A DNA stretch of 12,770 nucleotides from Nephromyces sp. MM_2019 (taxonomy: Eukaryota > Apicomplexa > Aconoidasida > Nephromycida): positions 1-12,770 of the forward strand of contig JADHZB010001910.1 of NCBI GenBank assembly GCA_015657535.1, in the 5' to 3' direction. The position numbers and the translations under genes are program-made. This document shows, in pieces, positions 7,513 through 12,770 of this stretch. The notes below the pieces were generated by a model, which saw nothing but the letters and a program-made list of their open reading frames with translations, had not been told where the DNA came from and did no database searches. Position 1 is the stretch's first letter; every line of letters starts with the position of its first letter.

Positions 7513-7862
7513 GTGTGTGCCACACACAATTCACTGTTTGCATTAGTCTGCAGGCTGTTTCTGTTTTTGATGTATTTTTCAGAGTTTTTTGTGGTATCTT
7601 CTGCAATTTTTCTACGTTTTTCCACGTGGTGCTGCGTTCTTCTGCCATTTTTTGCTGCATCTTCCCTCATTTTCCCGCATTTTTTTCCGCTTTTCCTTCT
7701 ACTTCCACTGCCACCATGGGCTGTAAAATCAGCTAACCCGAGGGTGCTTTCGTATACATTCCATACAGAAGATTCAATCAATAAACCGGGTGCATGTACA
7801 CCTAAACACTGCGCAATCCTTCTATAATAAGAATTCCCAGCATAGAGCGGGAGTATATACAC
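7513..7862. other. T-rich block with competing open frames; coding status unresolved
   Basis: Two plus frames give Phe/Leu-rich hydrophobic peptides (7513-7827 and 7515-7736), and one minus frame (from 7862) gives a Lys/Arg-rich peptide. The plus strand is very T-rich, so stop codons are rare in every plus frame and openness is weak evidence. A CTGCAG acceptor at about 7555 follows the TG-rich tract and would suit a plus-strand exon. Two near-palindromes of the GTGTA-N2-TACAC type (7790, 7851) sit at its right edge. Confidence 0.35.
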
Positions 7863-7864
7863 CC

Positions 7865-8460
7865 GTTAAACAGTACACACTCTTGCACTAGCATCATTCG
7901 TATCGTATGAAAAATAACAATATCAGCATTTCCCAATAAACTCAAAAAATGCAAAGAGGAAGTACCCTTCTCCATACGCACACACACGCAGGCATGCAGA
8001 TACAGATATGCACACACATGCAGTTGCTCGCACACACACAAAAGTTATGCACATGCGCACGGGTACTGATACATACACACACACTAACGTACACACACAT
8101 CAATATAAGCACACATATCAACATAAACACGCGTTTTTCCCAGCGAAACAAACACTGTAAGCAGCGCAAGATGCTTCACTCCAAGTAGCAACATACAAAG
8201 AGTAAAGCATGCACACACACATTAACAGAATCGAATAAAATAGATTATACACGTAACGGAAGATACACACGCTGTTTGTAGGGATTAACACGGCGTTATG
8301 CAGATGACGATATTCAACACACACACCAGTGTTTCACATACAATTACACACACAGTAAACGTTATACTTTATTCTTCATTCACGAGGATATTCACACGAG
8401 TAACACACACCATGGTTTAGAATCTGGTTTTCCCTTCGTTCAATATGCTTAGCATGAAGC
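7865..8460. other. CA-rich degenerate repeat DNA, no gene seen
   Basis: ACACAC, CATGCA and ACATAA words dominate 7975-8350. His/Thr-rich plus frames and Cys/Val-rich minus frames come from this composition. If it is an intron it would belong to a minus-strand gene, judging from the strand pattern in the protease, but no flanking exons were found. Confidence 0.6.
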
Positions 8461-8512
8461 TCTTGGCAAAGAGTTTCCTTTAGGGCTACTTAAATTCGAA
8501 GATGATAAGCCT

Positions 8513-8564
8513 CTTGAAGATGATATCATCTGCAAAGCCCTTTGAAGATATTATCATCTTCAAG
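8513..8564. repeat. Inverted repeat with 13-bp arms
   Basis: CTTGAAGATGATA at 8513-8525 and its exact reverse complement at 8552-8564 flank a 26-base spacer. A further partial copy (GAAGATGATA) lies at about 8499. On the minus strand the right arm falls in an acidic Glu/Asp-rich frame, so part of the symmetry may come from codon use. Confidence 0.6.
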
Positions 8565-8745
8565 CTCTCTCAAAAAATCCACATCTTCAACTACTTCCAA
8601 AACATCCACATCTTCAGGCTCTCTCAATACATTATCCAAAGAAAGTAAGCCTTTCAAAGAGCTAAAAATCAACTTGCGCACACACCTCCACGCACACTCC
8701 AACACACACACACGACGAATTACTAGACAACTTAAAATCTTCAAG

Positions 8746-9012
8746 TCAATTCGCTTGACTTCCCAAGTATTTCAGCGCCTCCTCCTTAGATGAGAGTACA
8801 TACAGACTGCCTCTCCGAAGATAAATGGATTTCCTCTTGCTGCCGTCTCCTTCTTTCCAAGTGTTTAGCTCGTGGATGGCGACATCATCAGCACGTTTGT
8901 AAGCTGAAGCTATTCTCTTCGAGGCTGCATCAACCTCGCTAGAAGCTATTCTCTGTGATGGGCTTGAAGAAGATGTGTGTTGTTGGTACTGTGAAGATTT
9001 GAGCGGCCTCAT
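8746..9012 (-). CDS. Small charged protein, candidate gene; splicing uncertain
   Basis: The frame from the ATG at 9012 encodes 88 residues. It has a Ser-rich start (QQHTSSSSPS), a helix-like middle (ASSEVDAASKRIASAYKRAD), then SIYLRRGSLYVLSSKEEALK and a stop at 8746. Amino-acid usage looks coding and no family is recognised. A GTGTA-N2-TACAC palindrome ends 26 bases upstream of the ATG. Two alternatives compete. A GTATGT donor at 8803 joined to the TTTTTAG acceptor before 8661 keeps phase and replaces the C-terminus with an acidic tail (EPEDVDVLEVVEDVDFLREL) ending at 8526. A 37-base GT-AG gap (8989-8953) would instead fuse the body to an upstream frame with a signal-like segment (FLLFLAILFWIP). 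Confidence 0.4.
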   Translation of the reverse strand: MRPLKSSQYQQHTSSSSPSQRIASSEVDAASKRIASAYKRADDVAIHELNTWKEGDGSKRKSIYLRRGSLYVLSSKEEALKYLGSQAN

Positions 9013-9038
9013 TGTATTTAGCAAGTAAATCTGAGGGG

Positions 9039-9050
9039 GTGTACATACAC
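9039..9050. promoter_or_regulatory. GTGTA-N2-TACAC palindrome upstream of the 9012 ATG
   Basis: GTGTACATACAC lies in a G-run context on the plus strand, 26 bases before the minus-strand ATG at 9012. The placement resembles the copy upstream of the protease. Confidence 0.4.
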
Positions 9051-9269
9051 TTGTGCTCTTCACATGTGGGTATCCAGAAAAGTATAGCCAGGAAAAGGAG
9101 GAATTTTCTAAGCAAATATCCCCTCAATCTACATATCGTAGGTCGATTGTCTGAGAAGATTACAAGGGGGTGTATTACGAGCAAGAAGATGAGAAGTGTA
9201 CGTGCATCCAAGCGCAAGGAAAAAGAGATAATGAGCAGAGTGGATCTCTGAATTTTTCCAGGATTCAAA

Positions 9270-9367
9270 TTTCATGGTTTAGGGTCTCGTGTATAAGTCG
9301 GTATACGGTTCAAGGTTTCCCTAGTTTTAGGGTTTAGTGTTTAAGGAATTGTAGGGTTTAGGGTTTC
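9270..9367 (+). repeat. Cluster of TTTAGGG-like interstitial telomere-type repeats
   Basis: Exact TTTAGGG occurs at 9278, 9326 and 9357, with degenerate units between them (TTTAGTG, GTAGGGTTTAGGG, GGTTTC). TTTAGGG is the telomere unit of many apicomplexans and of plants. The cluster lies between a minus-strand candidate gene and plus-strand coding-like sequence, so it may be an old telomeric insertion or a telo-box-like promoter element. Confidence 0.75.
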
Positions 9368-9461
9368 ATCCCAAGGATAGCACCTTTTTGATCAATAAAG
9401 ATGGATTGTGCGGAGAATTCGGTATTAGCCGTTTCTGATAAATTTTCTGCGAGCGCAGCTT

Positions 9462-9901
9462 ATGTTGTGTATCATTGGAGTACTTAGGCTCCTCTCTGTG
9501 CATAACGTTGAAGGTGTAGTATCGTCTATATACTGCCGGAGTTGCTTCATTTACTGCCCTGACCGGGATGTGTGTCAAGTATTGAGGGTGTGCGTTAGCA
9601 CGTCATTCACAGCATAGGTGTAAGTCCCATGTTGCGTAGCGAAACTGTGTGTGCGTAGAGCGTATGTGCTGTGTGTGTGTAGAATGGGTGTGCAACGTAC
9701 GTGTAGGACGTGCACGCGTAGAGTGTGTTGGTGTAGACCGCATGTGCAGTGTCTGTAAATCGCGTGTGTGCAAAACGTATACATAGAGTATCTAGAGTGC
9801 GTATGCGTGGGGCCGCCTCTTCATGCTAGAAACAAGGGATTTGCAGCAGTGAAAGAATAAGCGGGAAAAATCTAAAAAGAAGGCAAAACACGGCTTTTTA
9901 A
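9462..9901 (+). CDS. Possible two-exon small Cys-rich protein
   Basis: Exon 9462-9578 (39 codons from ATG, ending IYCPDRDVCQ) has a GTATTG donor. A TG-rich stretch follows, then a pyrimidine-tract acceptor (CCTCTTCATGCTAG), and exon 9830-9901 encodes KQGICSSERISGKNLKRRQ plus four residues and a stop. The junction is in phase 0. The 62-residue product would have cysteines spaced CxxCx4Cx5C. Other frames of the same bases are also open, including plus from an ATG at 9401 and minus 9578-9366, so the model is weak. No family is recognised. Confidence 0.25.
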
Positions 9902-10666
9902 TTGTAAAATTTTGAAGCTACATGAGACACGAAGGCTGAATAGTATGTGCTAAAAACGCTGAGTTTTCAGCGAAAAAACTAATGAAAGTCTATGAAAATC
10001 TTGGAGGAAGAAAAGGACTCAAGAAATGGATTAGATCAAAATATTTCGTAAAATACTAGCCAAGAAGAGGGAGTTTACGCTGGTAATCCTGTGATCACGA
10101 AGGTTGAAATGCACACACACATCGCCGTTGAGGATTTCGCACACACAAGGTTGAGAGAGAGTGTGCGCTTCGGCAACACACTTTTTGCACACATACCAAA
10201 GAACCACCTAACCACACAAGAAATACACCTTCACACGTGAGCAGGTACCTCAATGCGCACACACACCTTCATCCACCCCTCCACACACCTACCTCCCCCA
10301 CTGACACTGCCAATCCCTGCAGTGCATACTCCTCCCACGCCCCCACCACACATATGAGCCGATATCGCACAGCTTACATCCAAAAGCGTGTCAAACCTGA
10401 CATACCAAAATTTCCTCACACACCAACGCCTCTGACTTGCATACACACACACCTCTAACTTGCCTACGCACACACCTCTAACTTCTCGACACACACATAT
10501 TGTCACTACTCGATACACACATACAGCTGTGACTTCCCCACACACATACGTACCTCTACCCGTCGATACGCACACACAACCCCTCCAAAACCTCACCACG
10601 CACACAGACAACACACAGACTAGTTCAACAAAGTGCATCTCATCCTCACACACACAAACGTTTCAG
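9902..10666. other. Mostly CA- and C-rich DNA, no firm gene
   Basis: A short plus frame at 9943-10057 reads like protein (KKLMKVYENLGGRKGLKKW) but has no convincing acceptor. From 10110 to 10670 CACACA and CCACCC words dominate, ending in ACGTTTCAG, a good acceptor for the exon at 10667. A small hairpin (CGCTGA, loop GTTT, TCAGCG) sits at 9957-9972. Confidence 0.5.
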
Positions 10667-10835
10667 AGTTTTAAATTATGAAATTATTGAGGAACGGATT
10701 ACTGATTTTGCAAAGCCTGCGGGAATATCTTCGCGTGTGTGTGTGCCATTTTCTGCGTATATGAGTTCCAGTTACACCTTCTAGTTTATCAAGCAAAGAA
10801 ACCGGGAAATTTCATCATTTTTTGGATGTTTTTAA
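10667..10835 (+). CDS. Possible terminal exon pair of an unidentified plus-strand gene
   Basis: After the TTTCAG acceptor, 10667-10736 reads VLNYEIIEERITDFAKPAGI and SSR. A 48-base intron (GTGTGT to TTCTAG) then leads to 10785-10835, FIKQRNREISSFFGCF and a stop, in phase 0. The first exon enters in phase 2. No upstream exon of matching phase was found, so the gene, if real, lacks its start here. No family is recognised. Confidence 0.25.
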
Positions 10836-10939
10836 GTGTGAGAGAGTATTCGTGGTAAGAAGCAGAAGGTTGTTAGGTGAATGGAAGATATCCCTCTTTT
10901 GAAGGAATCTAGGTTTTGCTGAGAATCTGCCTGAAATGG

Positions 10940-11165
10940 GGAAATTAGAAAGAGAGGGAGGGGGGAGGGTTGGAGGGGGTTGAAGGAGGGAAGGAGGGAG
11001 GGTGGGGATTGGAGGAAGTTGGAAGGAGTTGGAGGAAGCTGGAGGGAGATAATTGGAGTGAGTTGGAGGCAGAGGATTGGAGGGACGGAATTGGAGGAAG
11101 TTGGAGGCAGAGGATTGGAGGGAGGGAATTTCAGGGAGAGGGTTGGAGGAAGTTGGAGGGATCTC
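10940..11165. repeat. GGA-rich minisatellite with a 38-bp repeat
   Basis: This purine-rich tract is built of TTGGAGGAAG and GGAGGGAGG variants. A 31-base segment at 11061-11091 recurs at 11099-11129 with one difference, giving a 38-bp period. Trp/Glu/Gly-rich plus frames and a Pro-rich minus frame here come from the composition. Confidence 0.85.
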
Positions 11166-11394
11166 TTCATTCTGTTGTAGATTAATGAGAGAGATAATGA
11201 ATTTTGTATAATTCTAGTGAGTGTGTGTGCGAATGCTCATTTTTTCGTGCTTTTGAGATGGAGAGAGTTCTGTTTATGGAGATGATGAGGCCTAATACCA
11301 GAAAAAATACTAAATTTATGGGAAAAGTACGAAATTTGGTATTTTTTGAGGAAAAAGAAGAGGAATAGAGAACCGGCAATGGAGCTGAGCGAAA

Positions 11395-11862
11395 TTAGTA
11401 GGAAGTAGTGGGAGTTACTGATTTTCGAGGCTTAGAAGCGTGAAGGCTTGGAAGAAGATGTTGACAGCAAATACCTGAAAATCCTAACAAATTGTGCTGT
11501 ATTTTTTTGAGTATGAGGAGGAGGTGAAGTATGAATTCAAGGAAGTGCTGCCGTTTCTTAAAGGCATAAACAGAAAGAAGAACAAACTGCTTGCAATTAT
11601 TGAGTTTAAAAAAGAGGGAAATTCTGGTTTTTAATGTTTTCGCACACATTCGTGAATTTGTAGATTTTCTTCCTGAGGAGGGAAGGTTGCAGTTTCGCAT
11701 GCATCGCCACTGCAAATTTAACCCGAAAATCTTTTTTTTATATGTTTTTTCATTGAATTTTTGGTATTTTTTCACTGCTTCTGTGTGTGTGCATGTATGC
11801 ATATTTGTGTGTTTATTTACTTTCTTGGTTTTTATATGGCTGTTTCTAGTTTCTGATGGCAT
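11395..11862 (-). CDS. Hypothetical open frame of 155 codons, coding strand doubtful
   Basis: The frame runs from an ATG at 11862 to a stop at 11395 without interruption, which is long for such AT-rich DNA. The product is basic, with a His/Thr-rich patch from a CA tract, a central Leu/Phe-rich segment and a Ser/Pro-rich end (PRKSVTPTTSY). A TTTTCAG acceptor-like site lies inside the frame at about 11472. The opposite strand also carries coding-like stretches (see the finding at 11429). It would be divergent from Rpt1. No family is recognised. Confidence 0.25.
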   Translation of the reverse strand: MPSETRNSHIKTKKVNKHTNMHTCTHTEAVKKYQKFNEKTYKKKIFGLNLQWRCMRNCNLPSSGRKSTNSRMCAKTLKTRISLFFKLNNCKQFVLLSVYAFKKRQHFLEFILHLLLILKKIQHNLLGFSGICCQHLLPSLHASKPRKSVTPTTSY

Positions 11863-12026
11863 TACGGGCAAGAAAGTTTGATAAGAATGCGAGTTTTAAT
11901 GAAATTTGATGGTAATCTGATGAAAAATTGAAAAGAATTTGCTGTGTTTCCTCTTGAAGTGTGAAGACGATGGTGTGTTCGTTTATTTGATATTTTGTCC
12001 TTAGAAGGAGTAGCTTTGCGCGAGGA

Positions 12027-12465
12027 ATGTCGCAGAATACATCCCAGGAGCCCCTTCATGGGGAGGAGCCAAAAACTATCCCTCTAGATGATTTGGATAT
12101 CGATATCCTGAAGAGCTATGTGAGTGCGTGTGTCTGTGTGTGTGGCAGCGCTTATGAGTTTCGCCTACTCTGTTTGTGTGTTTAGCAGCGTTTATGAGTT
12201 TGTTGTACTCGGTTTGTGCCTCTTTTTTTGTCAGCGTTTATGAGTCTCTCCTAGTTGGTGTGTGTGTTTCACTCAGGTCTTCTTTGGTGCTCATACGTTG
12301 GGTGTGTGCGTGTTTCTGTAGTCTTTTCATGTTTGTGTACTTATTGAGCGATGATGCTCTGCTTCCTCTGTCTGGTACATCAGGGTTTGAGCCCTTATCA
12401 GACTTCGATAAAGAAGGTTGACCAGGATAACAGCGTGCTGCTAGCGAAGATCAATAAACTCTCTG
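12027..12465 (+). CDS. RPT1: 26S proteasome regulatory subunit 7 (Rpt1/PSMC2), N-terminal exons 1-2
   Basis: Rpt1 is one of six AAA ATPases in the base of the 19S particle; it unfolds and translocates substrates into the 20S core. Exon 1 (12027-12119) encodes 31 residues from the ATG, ending PLDDLDIDILKSY, with a consensus GTGAGT donor. Exon 2 (12384-12465) encodes GLSPYQTSIKKVDQDN and then SVLLAKINKLSG. Joined in phase 0, this gives ILKSYGLSPYQTSIKKVD, matching the family's N-terminal pattern of Asp-Ile-x-x-Leu-Lys-x-Tyr-Gly, a Tyr, a coiled-coil segment and Lys-Ile-Asn-x-Leu. An in-frame TGA lies upstream of the ATG. The AAA domain lies beyond the window. The ID rests on about 58 residues but the pattern is distinctive. 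Confidence 0.82.
12120..12383 (+). other. Rpt1 intron 1, TG-rich
   Basis: This 264-base GT-AG intron is dominated by GTGTGT and TTTATGAGT words, with three related segments of the form CAGCGYTTATGAGTYT at about 12147, 12187 and 12233. These are short diverged direct repeats. Frames open through it are not coding. Confidence 0.7.
12384..12465 (+). CDS. Rpt1 exon 2 (coiled-coil segment)
   Basis: The acceptor has a pyrimidine-rich lead (TTCCTCTGTCTGGTACATCAG) and the donor is GTAATT at 12466. The 82-base exon leaves in phase 1. It encodes the start of the N-terminal coiled coil by which Rpt subunits pair. The family's next motif (Lys-Glu-Ser-Asp-Thr-Gly) is not found in the remaining 300 bases, so exon 3 should lie outside. 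Confidence 0.78.
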
Positions 12466-12656
12466 GTAATTGATTGAGCAGCTTAGCCTAGTGTAAAGGC
12501 TCATATATGTGAAGTGGTGGCAATACTTGTGTGTTGCCAACTTTTAATGCTGATTGTGAATTGCTTTGTGTGCAGATTTATGTGTAGAAAACTTGGCTTT
12601 GTCATTTTTCTGGTATTAGCCAAGTATCACCAAAGTGGTGTGTGTGTGGTTTATAT

Positions 12657-12770
12657 GGTGTGTGTAAGGTGTCTATGTGGTGTGTGTAAGGTGTCTGTGT
12701 GGTGTGTGTAAGGTGTCTGTGTGGTGTGTGTAAGGTGTCTGTGTGGTGTGTGTAAGGTGTCTGTGTGGTG
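12657..12770 (+). repeat. 22-bp tandem repeat in Rpt1 intron 2
   Basis: The unit GTGGTGTGTGTAAGGTGTCTGT repeats with a 22-base period; the AAGGTGTCT word begins at 12666, 12688, 12710, 12732 and 12754, and the array runs off the window. Each unit contains GTAAGG, a consensus 5' splice-site word. Confidence 0.93.

Noticed and set aside
11258..11368. A 36-codon plus-strand frame ending in a Glu/Lys run
   Set aside because: It is short, has no donor or acceptor that links it to neighbours, and its acidic end follows the local purine bias.
12568..12612. A third Rpt1 exon after GTGTGCAG with a GTATTA donor
   Set aside because: Phase fits, but the peptide lacks the Lys-Glu-Ser-Asp-Thr-Gly motif expected at this point in Rpt1 and the acceptor has a poor pyrimidine tract.

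Overview
The window is nuclear DNA from a eukaryote with many introns, most likely an apicomplexan or a close relative. The evidence is an aspartyl protease of the plasmepsin V/ASP5 (nepenthesin-like) type, TTTAGGG telomere-type repeats at an internal site, and short exons separated by introns full of TG/CA microsatellites. The genus cannot be named from the sequence. Two genes are identified by homology that can be read directly: the ASP5-like protease and the 26S proteasome ATPase Rpt1. All other gene calls rest on open frames, splice signals and phase agreement, and are scored lower.

Layout. (1) 1-4649, minus strand: the protease. Six exons were assembled by hand (4649-2879, 2447-2376, 2179-1943, 1504-1322, 962-785, 123-76). 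All five junctions keep phase and give 829 residues; the 3' end lies beyond base 1. Most of the single-frame open stretches below 2880 are pieces of these exons or of repeat-rich introns. (2) 4650-5614: a purine-rich intergenic region between two divergent genes, with a GTGTA-N2-TACAC palindrome 49 bases from the protease start, a ten-copy 9-bp minisatellite and a 94-bp duplication at 123-bp spacing. (3) 5615-6526, plus strand: a three-exon candidate for a 104-residue protein of unknown family, with a 27-bp minisatellite in its second intron. (4) 6527-8500: mostly CA- or TG-rich DNA with no supported gene. (5) 8526-9268, minus strand: a small lysine/serine-rich candidate gene with more than one possible splicing pattern. 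(6) 9270-9370: a cluster of TTTAGGG-like repeats, then a weak plus-strand two-exon candidate at 9462-9901. (7) 10100-11860: CA-rich DNA, a possible exon pair, a GGA minisatellite, and a 155-codon open frame on the minus strand that is ambiguous. (8) 12027-12770, plus strand: the first two exons of Rpt1, followed by an intron of 22-bp repeats that runs off the window.

The genes do not form an operon or an evident functional unit. The protease would act in the secretory pathway, by analogy with ASP5 and plasmepsin V, which process exported effectors. Rpt1 is a housekeeping subunit of the proteasome base. The feature that recurs across the window is the palindrome GTGTA-N2-TACAC: four exact and three near copies, found both near predicted starts and inside introns. 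I found no CRISPR array, mobile-element gene, tRNA or rRNA.
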